In this document: piece by piece, positions 24,628 through 33,801 of the stretch
Layout: every line of letters starts with the position of its first letter
Numbering within the stretch: position 1 is the stretch's first letter
Assembly: GCA_017462565.1 (NCBI GenBank)
Contig: JAFTQW010000026.1
Coordinates: forward strand, 27,178 to 91,177
Source of the DNA: Ruminococcus sp.
GTDB lineage: Bacteria > Bacillota > Clostridia > Oscillospirales > Ruminococcaceae
DNA length: 64,000 nt
Direction of reading: 5' to 3'
The notes under the pieces: model-generated
What the model was told of the DNA's origin: nothing
The model's input: only the letters and a program-made list of their open reading frames with translations
Database searches by the model: none
Translations under genes and position numbers: made by a program

Positions 24628-25506
24628 ATGTCCTTACATGATTTGAAAGTAGCTTTTTTAAGCATTATAAGCACTCTTGAATTTATTGATATTATTGACA
24701 TTACAATTCTTGCATACGTTATATATCTTCTGCTGAAGCTTATCCGTGAAACCCGTGCCGGACAGCTCGTTAAGGGAATACTCATTCTTGTGGCAGGATA
24801 TTTTGTAAGCGTTTTTCTTGAACTTAAAGCAATTCAGTACATTTTAAAGCAGGCTCTTGATATAGGACTTATCGCTATGATAATACTGTTTCAGCCGGAA
24901 CTCAGGCGATTGCTTGAAAAAGCCGGAAGAACACGCCTTGGCGTAAGATTCTTCGGTATCGGACAAAGCACCAGCGAGCTTACTCAGATGTGGATGCCGG
25001 CTATCGAGGCTATATGCGATTCCTGCGTTGAACTTTCGGCAACCTGCACCGGAGCGCTTATCGTTATTGAACGGCAGGTTCGTCTCGGTGAGCAGATAGA
25101 AACCGGTACGGTACTGAACGCTGTTCCGAGCAAAGAAGTGTTCGGAAATATATTCTACCCCAAAACTCCGCTGCATGACGGCGCCGTTATTATGAGAGAC
25201 GGAATTATACTTGCCGCCGCCTGCTTTCTCCCAAAACCTCAGAAGGATGAACAGATAGACAAAAAACTCGGTTCACGTCACAGAGCGGCTATCGGAATGA
25301 GCGAGAATTCCGACGCTATAGTTATCGTAGTTTCAGAGGAAACAGGACAGATATCTACTGCTATGAACGGAGTTCTTGTAAGAGATTACTCAAGAGAAAA
25401 ACTGAAAAATCTTCTTGAAAACGAAATTCTTGAAGAAAAAACAGAAATTACAATTCCCGGAAAAAAGCTCTTTTCCTCGCACCGTGAGAGGAGGAAAAAG
25501 AAATGA
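24628..25506 (+). CDS. cdaA: Diadenylate cyclase CdaA
   Basis: Membrane-bound c-di-AMP synthase, 292 residues. Three hydrophobic segments in the first about 90 residues, then the DAC domain with D184-G185-A186 (PLHDGAVI) and R217-H218-R219 (GSRHRAAIG). The C-terminus is basic. It overlaps cdaR (ATGA), the usual regulator partner. c-di-AMP controls potassium and osmolyte balance and cell-wall homeostasis in Firmicutes. Confidence 0.96.
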   Translation: MSLHDLKVAFLSIISTLEFIDIIDITILAYVIYLLLKLIRETRAGQLVKGILILVAGYFVSVFLELKAIQYILKQALDIGLIAMIILFQPELRRLLEKAGRTRLGVRFFGIGQSTSELTQMWMPAIEAICDSCVELSATCTGALIVIERQVRLGEQIETGTVLNAVPSKEVFGNIFYPKTPLHDGAVIMRDGIILAAACFLPKPQKDEQIDKKLGSRHRAAIGMSENSDAIVIVVSEETGQISTAMNGVLVRDYSREKLKNLLENEILEEKTEITIPGKKLFSSHRERRKKK

Positions 25507-26897
25507 ATATTCTTAAAAAAATAAAGCGGAGACTTGCAAAAGCAACTCAGAATAATCTTTCCCTTGCGATTTATTCCGTACTTATTGCCTGCTTTTGCTG
25601 GTTTGTTATCTCTATGACGCTTTATCCGTCCGTTACAAAAGATATTGAAAACATAACTCTGGATATAGACATATCAGGAAGCTCCGCAGCTGAAAGCGGT
25701 TTAAGCGTTATTTCGTGCGATGTTGAAGAGGTCAATATTAGAGTAAAGGGCAGCCGAACTCAGGCGGCGGATCTTAATTCCGAAAGCTTCACTGCTTACA
25801 TAGATGCTGATAATATAAGTACATCAGGAAGAAAAACTCTTCCGATCAAAATAAGAAGCAATACAGGTATACAGTATGAAGTAGAATCAATTTATCCGCA
25901 GACAGCTTCTGTTGTTTTCGATAAGTATGATACTATTGAAGTTCCCGTTTCACCAAGGATTCCCAATATTGTTTCTGTAGACGGAAAGACGATATATCGT
26001 GATGAACTTATCTGTGAGCCTAATGTCATTACTATAACAGGTCCGTCCGCTCAGCTTGCAAAGATAGCGAACTGCTATGCTGTTTCAAATAAAGAGCTTC
26101 AGCTCGATTCCTCATATACTCTTCAGAGCGATGAATTGCAGCTTTGTGCAGAGGATGGCACTATTATTGATCAGTCTCAGCTTTCGATAAACAATTCAAC
26201 GTTTACCATAAGCATTCCGGTTCTGACTCAGAAAACAGTTGATCTGACCGTTCAGATAGTAAATGCACCGGCGGAATTTGATAGGAGCAGCCTTAAATTT
26301 GAAATGTCCGTCGATTCGCTTACGATTGCTTCAAGAAGCAGTCAGTCTGAGATTCCGGATTCGCTTGAAATAGGAAAGATTGCTCTCAGTGACCTTGATC
26401 TCGGCTACGCTAAAACCTTTGACATAAATAGCGTTCTTGAAGAAAAGAATATGATAAATATGTCCGGCGTGGATTCCGTTACAGTCACTCTTGACGATTC
26501 GGAACTTGAAAAGAAAGAAATAGTTCTTGATCAGTCTAATATTCATATCAGCAATGTTCCGAACAGCAGCGAGTATGATTATACTTTGCTTACCAAGAGT
26601 CTTCGCATAAACGTTATTGGTCCGAAGGATGTTATCTCAGAGCTTACCTCGACTAATTTTATAGCTGACGCTAACCTTCTTAATGCAGAAGGACTTTCAG
26701 AACAGTTTAGTTATGATGTAACGTTTTCATGTCTTGCTTCCGCTAAAGTATGGTCGGTTACAAAAGCAGCCGTAACGATTCAGAAAACAAAACATATAAC
26801 TCCTGAAAAAACAACAGATGATGAAGATAGAACGTCTGATGGACAATCAAGCGTATCAGCCGCCTCTTTCACATCTGTAAAATCAGATTCCAATTAA
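25503..26897 (+). CDS. cdaR: YbbR-domain regulator of CdaA
   Basis: 464 residues: one N-terminal membrane segment (about 20-40), then several YbbR repeats (patterns such as VINIRVKGSRTQAADL, ITGPSAQLAKI and RINVIGPKDVISEL) facing outside the cell, and a Ser/Thr-rich C-terminal tail. It modulates CdaA activity in the membrane. Order cdaA-cdaR is conserved, usually followed by glmM, which is absent here. Confidence 0.92.
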   Translation: MNILKKIKRRLAKATQNNLSLAIYSVLIACFCWFVISMTLYPSVTKDIENITLDIDISGSSAAESGLSVISCDVEEVNIRVKGSRTQAADLNSESFTAYIDADNISTSGRKTLPIKIRSNTGIQYEVESIYPQTASVVFDKYDTIEVPVSPRIPNIVSVDGKTIYRDELICEPNVITITGPSAQLAKIANCYAVSNKELQLDSSYTLQSDELQLCAEDGTIIDQSQLSINNSTFTISIPVLTQKTVDLTVQIVNAPAEFDRSSLKFEMSVDSLTIASRSSQSEIPDSLEIGKIALSDLDLGYAKTFDINSVLEEKNMINMSGVDSVTVTLDDSELEKKEIVLDQSNIHISNVPNSSEYDYTLLTKSLRINVIGPKDVISELTSTNFIADANLLNAEGLSEQFSYDVTFSCLASAKVWSVTKAAVTIQKTKHITPEKTTDDEDRTSDGQSSVSAASFTSVKSDSN

Positions 26898-26913
26898 AAT
26901 ATTATCAATGTTG

Positions 26914-26948
26914 AACAGAGATACTGCATAAATTAGTATCTCTGTTTT
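26914..26948 (+). terminator. Terminator of cdaA-cdaR
   Basis: AACAGAGATACT (26914-26925) pairs with AGTATCTCTGTT (26934-26945), followed by TTT. Confidence 0.8.
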
Positions 26949-27032
26949 GCATATATAATTATTACACTTTTTGTTTTTTTTGCCACATTTACACAAAGTT
27001 CATAAAAAATTAACAAATGAACGGTTTAAGTG

Positions 27033-27086
27033 TGCTATAATTAAAATGCAGATATAGTAATGGTAAGACTGCATGGATGATCTGCA
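27033..27086 (+). promoter_or_regulatory. Promoter and structured leader of the dockerin gene
   Basis: An extended -10 box TGCTATAAT is at 27033-27041. A few bases downstream TGCAGAT (27047-27053) pairs with ATCTGCA (27080-27086), with TATAG/CTATA adjacent. This inverted repeat could be an operator or an RNA hairpin. The leader is about 100 bases long. Confidence 0.55.
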
Positions 27087-27148
27087 CTATACTTCTGTGC
27101 CGTTTTGCCCAAAGTTCAAATGAGAAATTTATGAGAGGATGATTTATC

Positions 27149-29224
27149 ATGAGGAAAACAATCGCAAGCAGAATAAAAGTTTCTGCTGTAAGTCTTGCTA
27201 TGGCAGTTTCAGCTGTTTCAACGTGCGCTCTTTCACTTACGTCCACGGCTGTAGTTGATCCTGTTATCAGCATTGCCTCACAGAAAACTGCCGATACTTT
27301 GAAAACCGATACCACAATTGAGGGAAAGCTTCCGGCAGACGGCGCTAAAAAGATTACTTTTACAATCAATTCCGACTATGAAGGACAGAGCTTTTCATAC
27401 GGCTTTGGCATTGAAACTTCAGACGGTTGGCTTGAATTATGCAAAGGAGAAGAATTTATGCCGTCAAAAGATTTGCCGGCTGATGCAGGAGCTGCAATAA
27501 AGCTGAGCAAAGGTTCAAACGAGGTAACTGTAGATCTTTCGTCAATCAGCGCAAAGCCGGGCGGAAAGTATGAATTCAGATGCTATTACTCTGCTCACTG
27601 GGATAACAGCAAGAGCGATATGGTTGACAATACTGTAACTCTTACAGGTACAACATTTAATGCTACAGGTACTGGTACAGGAGGCGGCACAGGTACAGGA
27701 GGAGGTACCGGCACAACTGTTGAGGGTAAAAATAAAAAGAGCGGCGATTGGAGCTTCGTTGATAATAAAGACGGTACTGCTACAATCTCCTCAACTGTTT
27801 CAAGACAGCTTGAAGACCTCGATATCACTCTTACAAAGGGCTTCGATGAAGATTATTATGCCGCTCATCCCGATGAGCTTACCGAAGATGCTCCGATAAA
27901 CAGCCATAAGTTCACCTATGCTGATTTTGGTATTACCGAAATGGCTGGAGTTACTGTTGAGTCGCTTACAGTTGTTATCGAATCCGATAAAGAATTTGAT
28001 AAATTTATGTACGGCGGCGGTATGAACGTTAAAAAGGGTTCTGATGCTGATACGGAATACGCTAAGCAGCTTGCAAATATCGAAGGTAAAGAGAATGCCG
28101 GTTACTGGTATAACGATATGGGACCTGAGCAGCTTGAAGACTTTATATCAGCCGGAGTAAAGTTCCTTATCGACGATATCGGAACAGGTACTACTCTCGA
28201 AGGCGCAGGTTCTTATTTCGAGGCTTACTGGGAACCTCCGAAGAGCGTTCAGAAAGATATGTCAACTCAGGTTTCAGACGCAGTTTCGTTCCAGTACTGG
28301 TATGGAACTGAAAACGCTGAGGAATACACAGAGCTTGAAACTTGTAAGATCACAAGCGCTTACCTCACATATACAATCGAGAAAACTGTTCCTTATACGT
28401 CTTCTATTTCAAATAAGGTAAACGAGCTTATTTCTCATAAGGATGAAACAGCAAATAAGATCGAAAGAACTTATGCAGAGCTCGGAATCGAAGAGGATAT
28501 GGACGTTTATGCTATAAGATTCGATATAACTTCAGATGCTGATACTAAGAAGATAGTTTACGGATTAGGTACAGGTATCGATGATCCAAGTGTAACTGAT
28601 ACTGACGATCAGAGCAAATACTGGTATCAGGAATCAAAGCCTGATTATGTTGTTTTGAATCCAGGTGAAACTACAAGCGTTATGTGGATTCTTCCTGATA
28701 AAATTGCAGGCTCGAATGCCGAAACAAATCTTATTAACGTTAAAGAGGGAACGCTTAATCTCGGCTATTATTACGGTGAGGCAGATTCAATCACTGTAAG
28801 CAACATTGAGGTATATTATAACATTCCAGAAACAACTACTACAACCACTACAACTACGACCACTACAACAACTACAACCACTACAACAACTACCACTACC
28901 ACTACCACAACAACCACTACTACCACAACTACAAACACTACAACAACTACTACAGATGATAAAGGCGATCCTTCCAAGATTGTATGGGGCGATGCTAACT
29001 GCGACGGTAGTGTAGATATGTCAGACGCTGTTCTTATTATGCAGTCACTTTCAAATCCTGATAAGTATGGTCTTAAAGGTTCTGATCCGACTCATATAAC
29101 GGCACAGGGACTTATGAATGCTGATGTTTATGAGAACGGTTCAAGCGGTGTTACAAACGAGGATGCACTTCAGATTCAGAAGTTCAAGCTTGAGCTTATT
29201 CCGACACTTGATCCTAACGCATGA
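27149..29224 (+). CDS. Secreted multi-module protein with C-terminal type I dockerin
   Basis: 691 residues. Signal peptide at residues 1-35. Three beta-rich modules of a similar kind follow (about 40-170, 190-415 and 420-555), separated by a Gly/Thr linker near 175; each has the ITFTINSDYEGQ/ESLTVVIESDKEF/IRFDITSDADTKK strand pattern and WxxxxWY-type aromatic motifs, suggesting carbohydrate-binding modules of a family I cannot name. T562-T602 is a run of 40 Thr and one Asn. The dockerin follows: WGDANCDGSVDMSDAVLIMQ as the first calcium loop and a second degenerate loop ending the protein. Likely attaches to a cellulosome-type scaffold. Confidence 0.87.
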   Translation: MRKTIASRIKVSAVSLAMAVSAVSTCALSLTSTAVVDPVISIASQKTADTLKTDTTIEGKLPADGAKKITFTINSDYEGQSFSYGFGIETSDGWLELCKGEEFMPSKDLPADAGAAIKLSKGSNEVTVDLSSISAKPGGKYEFRCYYSAHWDNSKSDMVDNTVTLTGTTFNATGTGTGGGTGTGGGTGTTVEGKNKKSGDWSFVDNKDGTATISSTVSRQLEDLDITLTKGFDEDYYAAHPDELTEDAPINSHKFTYADFGITEMAGVTVESLTVVIESDKEFDKFMYGGGMNVKKGSDADTEYAKQLANIEGKENAGYWYNDMGPEQLEDFISAGVKFLIDDIGTGTTLEGAGSYFEAYWEPPKSVQKDMSTQVSDAVSFQYWYGTENAEEYTELETCKITSAYLTYTIEKTVPYTSSISNKVNELISHKDETANKIERTYAELGIEEDMDVYAIRFDITSDADTKKIVYGLGTGIDDPSVTDTDDQSKYWYQESKPDYVVLNPGETTSVMWILPDKIAGSNAETNLINVKEGTLNLGYYYGEADSITVSNIEVYYNIPETTTTTTTTTTTTTTTTTTTTTTTTTTTTTTTTTTNTTTTTTDDKGDPSKIVWGDANCDGSVDMSDAVLIMQSLSNPDKYGLKGSDPTHITAQGLMNADVYENGSSGVTNEDALQIQKFKLELIPTLDPNA

Positions 29225-29244
29225 TTGGTATAAAAATTTGATTT

Positions 29245-29274
29245 AAAAAAGGTGCTTTTATGCACCTTTTTTAT
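29245..29274 (+). terminator. Terminator of the first dockerin gene
   Basis: AAAAAGGTGC-TTTTAT-GCACCTTTTTT hairpin with a T tract. Confidence 0.85.
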
Positions 29275-29355
29275 TTGGTTATATCCATTTTAATCAGCAC
29301 CGTGCAAAGCCTTCAGGCGTATTTGGTTTTATGTGAAAGCTCTAATATATTCCGC

Positions 29356-29384
29356 TTGACTTAAAGGAAGGTTTGTGATACAAT
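29356..29384 (+). promoter_or_regulatory. Promoter of the nucleosidase-dockerin unit
   Basis: TTGACT (29356-29361), 17-base spacer, TACAAT (29379-29384). Confidence 0.75.
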
Positions 29385-29469
29385 TATTATAGCATCATCT
29401 TAAAATAGGTGCATTCTGAAATTTAACCGGAGGTGTTTTGTCATAAAAACTATATTAATTATCGGCGCA

Positions 29470-30120
29470 ATGCCATCTGAACTTGCCGATATAAGAAATA
29501 TTCTTGGTAAAGCCGAGGTAAAACGTTTTTCCGGCTTTGATTATTACATTAACTTATATAAAAATAATAAGATCATCAATTCCTGCTGCGGAATAGCTAA
29601 AGTAAACGCCGCACTCTGCACACAGACTGCCATTGATAATTTTAAACCTGATTATGTCATTAATACGGGTATTGCCGGCGGAATGAATGCGGCTGTTAAG
29701 GTATGCGATGTTGTTATTTCCACAGAGGTCCTGCCGCATGATCTTGATCTTCATTTCCTTAACGATTATCCGCCTTATTGTGGTATTTTCAAGTCTGATG
29801 AAATGCTTATGAATATAGCGGAAAAGGTTTGCGGAGAGTTTAATGTAAACAGTTTTCGTGGAAGGATCGTTTCCGGCGAAGCTTTTATTTCCAGCAACGA
29901 GGTAAAGAAAAGTATTCAGGAAAGATTTGATCCTTATGCAGTCGATATGGAAAGCGCTGCTGTTGGTCATTGCTGTTATCTGAATGAGATGCCGTATGTC
30001 AGCGTAAGATGTATTTCTGATAATGCAGATGACGAGGGAGCAATGTCGTTTGACGAATTCGAGAAAATCGCTGCAAAGCGTGTTGCCGAGATCGTTCTTC
30101 GCATGACTGAACTTCTTTGA
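29470..30120 (+). CDS. mtnN: MTA/SAH nucleosidase, start codon uncertain
   Basis: Hydrolyses 5'-methylthioadenosine and S-adenosylhomocysteine to adenine and a thioribose. GIAKVNAALCTQTAI, NTGIAGGM, VSGEAFISS and DMESAAVGHCC are the family motifs; the last holds the nucleoside-binding Glu and the general-acid Asp comes in ISDNADDEG. From ATG 29470 the product is 216 residues and lacks the first strand. That strand (IKTILIIG) is encoded upstream in frame, and GGAGGTG at 29429-29435 is placed for a start at ATA 29443. So translation may begin at a non-AUG codon. Linked to polyamine metabolism, as MTA is a by-product of spermidine synthase. Confidence 0.88.
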   Translation: MPSELADIRNILGKAEVKRFSGFDYYINLYKNNKIINSCCGIAKVNAALCTQTAIDNFKPDYVINTGIAGGMNAAVKVCDVVISTEVLPHDLDLHFLNDYPPYCGIFKSDEMLMNIAEKVCGEFNVNSFRGRIVSGEAFISSNEVKKSIQERFDPYAVDMESAAVGHCCYLNEMPYVSVRCISDNADDEGAMSFDEFEKIAAKRVAEIVLRMTELL

Positions 30121-30134
30121 AAGGAGAATTACAT

Positions 30135-31031
30135 ATGAAAAAAATTGCTGCCGCTCTTACTGCGGCAATGCTCGCATTAAGCTCAGGAACAATGTTTACC
30201 GCTTCGGCTGAGGGAGATTCTGATTATTCGCCGTCGCTTTATTTCAAGGCTTATGATTCTGAGAATTATCAGATTCTGCCAAATGGAACAGTTTACGTTC
30301 GTATTGATAATACTAATGATTCAGTTACTTCAATTAATGCGGGAGTTTATATTAAGGATGATATGAAACAAGCCGGTCATATTATTGCAAAATGGAAATG
30401 TGAAAGCGAGTATATTACATTGGATAGTCTTACAGATCCTATTACTGCTTGCGGACAGTCTCCTTATACTGAATTCAAAAAAGTTGCCGACATACGTTTA
30501 GATGCTGATACTGAGAATAACATTCAGTCTGTTTCATATGCACTGGGAATGTGGTTAGATCCATTTACCGTTGCAGGAAATGCTTCAGATGATTATCCGC
30601 TTGCAGTATTTGATGCTGTTATTAATGCAGATACTCCTGCCGGAATGTATACGATTGATTTTATGACCGAGGAAACGTCAAATTTATGCGATATTCTTTA
30701 TAAATACGGCGCTGATATTGCTTCTAAGGAATTTTTTCCAAGCGGAGATCAGGCACCGTCTTTAAGAATAAATATGTCAGATCGTATGCTGGGCGATGTT
30801 AATAACGACGGAGTAGTTGACGCAGTTGACGCTACACTTACTCTTAGAGCATATACTCGGATTTTATCAAATATGGACAGCGGATTGACTCTCGCAGAAG
30901 CGGCTGCGGCAGATGTTGACGGCGATGGAGCGATCACGGGAATTGATGCGACTTTGATTCTCAGATATTATACATACGTTTTATCTTATGGCGACATAGA
31001 TTTTATAACTTATCTTAAAACCAATAAATAA
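30135..31031 (+). CDS. Secreted protein with C-terminal type I dockerin
   Basis: 298 residues; AAGGAG eight bases before ATG 30135. Signal peptide at residues 1-26 (cleavage near TASA-EG). Residues about 35-215 are a beta-rich, cohesin-like domain (VYVRIDNTNDSVTSINAGVYI; PAGMYTIDFM). The dockerin has two well-kept calcium loops: GDVNNDGVVDAVDATLTLR and DVDGDGAITGIDATLILR. It lies 14 bases after mtnN. Probably a small cellulosome component; whether the N-terminal domain binds sugar or protein is unknown. Confidence 0.87.
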   Translation: MKKIAAALTAAMLALSSGTMFTASAEGDSDYSPSLYFKAYDSENYQILPNGTVYVRIDNTNDSVTSINAGVYIKDDMKQAGHIIAKWKCESEYITLDSLTDPITACGQSPYTEFKKVADIRLDADTENNIQSVSYALGMWLDPFTVAGNASDDYPLAVFDAVINADTPAGMYTIDFMTEETSNLCDILYKYGADIASKEFFPSGDQAPSLRINMSDRMLGDVNNDGVVDAVDATLTLRAYTRILSNMDSGLTLAEAAAADVDGDGAITGIDATLILRYYTYVLSYGDIDFITYLKTNK

Positions 31032-31035
31032 AAAT

Positions 31036-31073
31036 AAAAACGTCTGTCTTGTTTGTGACAGACGTTTTTATTA
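31036..31073. terminator. Bidirectional terminator
   Basis: AAAAACGTCTGTC pairs with GACAGACGTTTTT around a short loop, with A and T tracts on either side. It separates the convergent dockerin and symporter genes. Confidence 0.85.
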
Positions 31074-31078
31074 TTGTT

Positions 31079-32665
31079 TTATGCTTTAAGCGAGCTGAAT
31101 GCGTTTTCAACGACTTTCTTATCAGGAGATTTGGTAAACATACTTACGAGCGGTACGATGATAAGTGAGATAATCATTGCGATAGCTCCGGCATTGATAG
31201 GAGAAAGCAGATTGAGCGGGCAGTTGAGGTCGATAACAGCCTGCTTTATTCCGTCGAAAGCGCTGATGTTCATGCTGAAAAGAAGCATATGAAGTACGCT
31301 GATTCCGATTCCTGTACAGAAGCTTGTCCAGCAAGCTGCTTTGGAAGCCTTTTTCATAAAGAGACCATAGAGGAAAGGTCCGAGGAATGCTCCTGAAAGT
31401 GCGCCCCATGAATACGACATAAGAGTTGAAATAGAAGCATTCTTGTTGCAGGCGATTATTACAGATATTACGAGGAATACTGCGATAAACACACGCATGA
31501 ACGTCATTTGCTTTTTGTCGTCGAAATTCTTTACACGAGGCTTTATAAGATCGTTTGTGAGAGTTGAGCTTGACGTGAGAACAAGAGACGAAAGAGTTGA
31601 AAGCGATGCTGAAAGAACAAGTACCACAACAAGTCCGATGAGAATATTTGGCAGTGCGGTTTTAATAAGCGCAGGAACCATAGTATCGTAAACAGGCTTG
31701 CCGTTTACTACTTCGATGAGGGACTTGTCTGTATCTGCTGCGGAAGTTGTGCAATAAAGTCTTACGAATCCTCCCATGAAATAAGATCCTCCGGCAACTA
31801 CAATGGCAAAAAATGTTGAGATAATTGCTCCTTTTTTGATAGCGTCCTCATTTTTGATAGCATAGAATTTCTGAACCATCTGAGGAAGTCCCCATGTGCC
31901 GAGCGAAGTGAGAATTACAACTCCGAGAAGATTTATCGGATCAGGTCCGAAGAGCGAGCCGAGAGTTCCGGTTTTGCCGTTAGTACTGTCCGGAATAGCG
32001 TTCAAAGCGTCTATAGCGGCTGAAAATCCGTCTTTTTTCTGAACGGTAAGAGCAACAACAGTTGCGATTCCGATGAGCATAATAATTCCCTGAAAGAAAT
32101 CGTTAAGAGCCGTAGCCTTGTATCCGCCGAGAGTAACATATGCGGCAGAAAGAACCGCCATTGCGATAATTATGTAGGTTGCTCCGTTTTCGCCAAGATT
32201 GAAAACCATGCCGAAAAGACGTGAAAGTCCGTTGTAAACTGAAGCTGTATAGGGGATAAGGAAGATGAAAACGATTGCGGCTGAGACTGTTTTAAGAGCC
32301 TTTGAATCGAATCTATGCTCGAAATATTCGGGCATTGTTCTTGCACCGATATGATTGGTCATAAGCCGGGTTCTTTTGCCAATGAGGAAGAATGGGATAA
32401 GACTTCCGATTATGGCATTGCCTATTCCTACCCACGCTGCGGAAGCTCCGTACATCCAGCCGAACTGTCCTGCGTATCCGATAAAAACAACGGCTGAAAA
32501 GTATGTAGTTCCGTACGAAAATGCGGTTAACCACGAGCCGACGCTTCTTCCGCCGAGCATGAAATCATCTGAAGATTTCGTTCTTTTTGAGGTGTAAATG
32601 CCTATCCCGACCATTATTGCAACATAAACGGCGAGGATGATAAGGGTTGCGATTTTTGCATCCAT
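31079..32665 (-). CDS. Sodium:solute symporter (SSS family)
   Basis: 528 residues with about 13 membrane segments. FMLGGRSVGSWLTAFSYGTTYFSAVVFIGYAGQFG is the family start; the LSASLSTLSSLVLTSSSTLTNDL segment holds the sodium-site serines. GGAG precedes the ATG. The subfamily resembles PutP/SglT-type carriers; the substrate (proline, sugar or another solute) cannot be set from sequence. Confidence 0.9.
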   Translation of the reverse strand: MDAKIATLIILAVYVAIMVGIGIYTSKRTKSSDDFMLGGRSVGSWLTAFSYGTTYFSAVVFIGYAGQFGWMYGASAAWVGIGNAIIGSLIPFFLIGKRTRLMTNHIGARTMPEYFEHRFDSKALKTVSAAIVFIFLIPYTASVYNGLSRLFGMVFNLGENGATYIIIAMAVLSAAYVTLGGYKATALNDFFQGIIMLIGIATVVALTVQKKDGFSAAIDALNAIPDSTNGKTGTLGSLFGPDPINLLGVVILTSLGTWGLPQMVQKFYAIKNEDAIKKGAIISTFFAIVVAGGSYFMGGFVRLYCTTSAADTDKSLIEVVNGKPVYDTMVPALIKTALPNILIGLVVVLVLSASLSTLSSLVLTSSSTLTNDLIKPRVKNFDDKKQMTFMRVFIAVFLVISVIIACNKNASISTLMSYSWGALSGAFLGPFLYGLFMKKASKAACWTSFCTGIGISVLHMLLFSMNISAFDGIKQAVIDLNCPLNLLSPINAGAIAMIISLIIVPLVSMFTKSPDKKVVENAFSSLKA

Positions 32666-32742
32666 TTTAAATTCTCCTTTTCTTATTACTCTACAGTTTT
32701 GAACCTGTAAAGCTTTAAATTATTAAAGTAACGCTTTGAAAC

Positions 32743-32771
32743 ATTATACAGCATTTTTGCGCGGATGTCAA
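32743..32771 (-). promoter_or_regulatory. Promoter of the symporter gene
   Basis: On the - strand: TTGACA (32771-32766), 17-base spacer, TATAAT (32748-32743). It is divergent from the lipoprotein promoter. Confidence 0.85.
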
Positions 32772-32816
32772 TAGATTTCGTTGGATTTTTTGAGAAAATA
32801 ACATAAAATACTTTTG

Positions 32817-32845
32817 TTGACATATTTACTGCTTTGTGTTATAAT
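32817..32845 (+). promoter_or_regulatory. Promoter of the lipoprotein gene
   Basis: TTGACA (32817-32822), 17-base spacer, TATAAT (32840-32845). Confidence 0.85.
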
Positions 32846-32902
32846 TATCAAGTGGATTTATGTGAGATTTCAAGATTAATATAAATTTTAGGAGAATTAT
32901 AA

Positions 32903-33511
32903 ATGAAAAAATTAATTTCTATTTTGCTTTCGTGCACGGTTATTGCCGGTGCTTTTTCTTCCTGCCGTCATCATAAAAAAGAGGATACCACGCCTCCGGC
33001 TGCTGTGGCTCAATCCGGCGAATCTGCTGATGAGGCTTTAGCGGAGATCTATCGTGTTAATTACAGTGAAAACGGCGGCGAGGCGGTTCTTAATTATCTT
33101 TATCCGAAAGTAACGCTTGATATTTTTAAAAGCTATAATCTTTATGATGAAATGGTTTCCAAAACCAATACCGGAATACATTCATATCTTGAACTGGCGG
33201 ACAATGTTCCGGGAATGAAAGAAATAGTGGAGAAAAATGCACTGAATGATAATCAGATTGCAGGAGCACAAAAATATTTTGTTGAAATATCCAATATAAA
33301 TCTTGCTGATTCGGGAGTAAAAGATCAGATCACTGCCGACGATATAAATGTTGTCGAGGGGTATGAGTTCAAAACAATTTTTACCGGCACAAGCGGAGCA
33401 GAAGAGGACGACGTTGAAATTATGGTGAGAATAGAAGGCGACGGCTGGAAAAATATAGCTGTTGACGCAGAAACTCTTGAAAAATATTATAAGGGTGAAT
33501 TGGAAAATTAA
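32903..33511 (+). CDS. Lipoprotein of unknown function
   Basis: 202 residues. Lipoprotein signal MKKLISILLSCTVIAGAFSSC with the lipobox Cys at 21, then a short charged spacer and a domain of about 150 residues. The end (GAQKYFVEI ... GYEFKTI ... VRIEGDGWKNI) is similar to that of the protein at 37595-38314, so the two are paralogous. No catalytic motif; function unknown. Confidence 0.78.
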   Translation: MKKLISILLSCTVIAGAFSSCRHHKKEDTTPPAAVAQSGESADEALAEIYRVNYSENGGEAVLNYLYPKVTLDIFKSYNLYDEMVSKTNTGIHSYLELADNVPGMKEIVEKNALNDNQIAGAQKYFVEISNINLADSGVKDQITADDINVVEGYEFKTIFTGTSGAEEDDVEIMVRIEGDGWKNIAVDAETLEKYYKGELEN

Positions 33512-33554
33512 TGCCGATTCTGAAAGAGCTGCTGCACTAAAATTGCGGCGGCTC

Positions 33555-33720
33555 TTAGAACCTGTGTTCATAGGATAAGTTGTACATTTTTTGGCAAATT
33601 TTGTTGATGACTGCATTGAAATAGTTCGTTATACGATAGTATAATTTCACTTTTTCGCTTTGTCCTCAGCAAAATTATGCTCAAAAATTCGTACATATTC
33701 CCTATGAACACGGGTTCTTA
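33555..33720. repeat. MITE-like repeat family A, copy A3
   Basis: Ends TTAGAACCTGTGTTCATAGG and CCTATGAACACGGGTTCTTA; interior GCATTGAAATAGTTCG, ATACGATAGTAT and TTTCACTTTTTCGC are like A1 in the same orientation. It ends just before the -35 box of the zinc operon. Confidence 0.85.
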
Positions 33721-33728
33721 TTTTTTTC

Positions 33729-33757
33729 TTGACAAAACAAAAATAATATGATACAAT
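33729..33757 (+). promoter_or_regulatory. Promoter of the zinc-uptake operon
   Basis: TTGACA (33729-33734), 17-base spacer, TACAAT (33752-33757). Confidence 0.88.
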
Positions 33758-33760
33758 ATG

Positions 33761-33783
33761 AAAATGAAAACCATTTTCATTTT
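33761..33783. promoter_or_regulatory. Probable Zur operator
   Basis: Perfect 10-3-10 inverted repeat AAAATGAAAA-CCA-TTTTCATTTT placed at the expected transcription start, directly before a Fur-family regulator and znuACB. The geometry resembles TGAAAATGnnnCATTTTCA-type Zur boxes. Binding would block the promoter when zinc is plentiful. Confidence 0.8.
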
Positions 33784-33801
33784 GTTTGTCATGGAGGAAA
33801 T

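Noticed and set aside
28832-28954. Short-period repeat that might look like a CRISPR or microsatellite array
   Set aside because: It is the ACA/ACT/ACC codon run for the Thr linker of the dockerin protein, without spacers.
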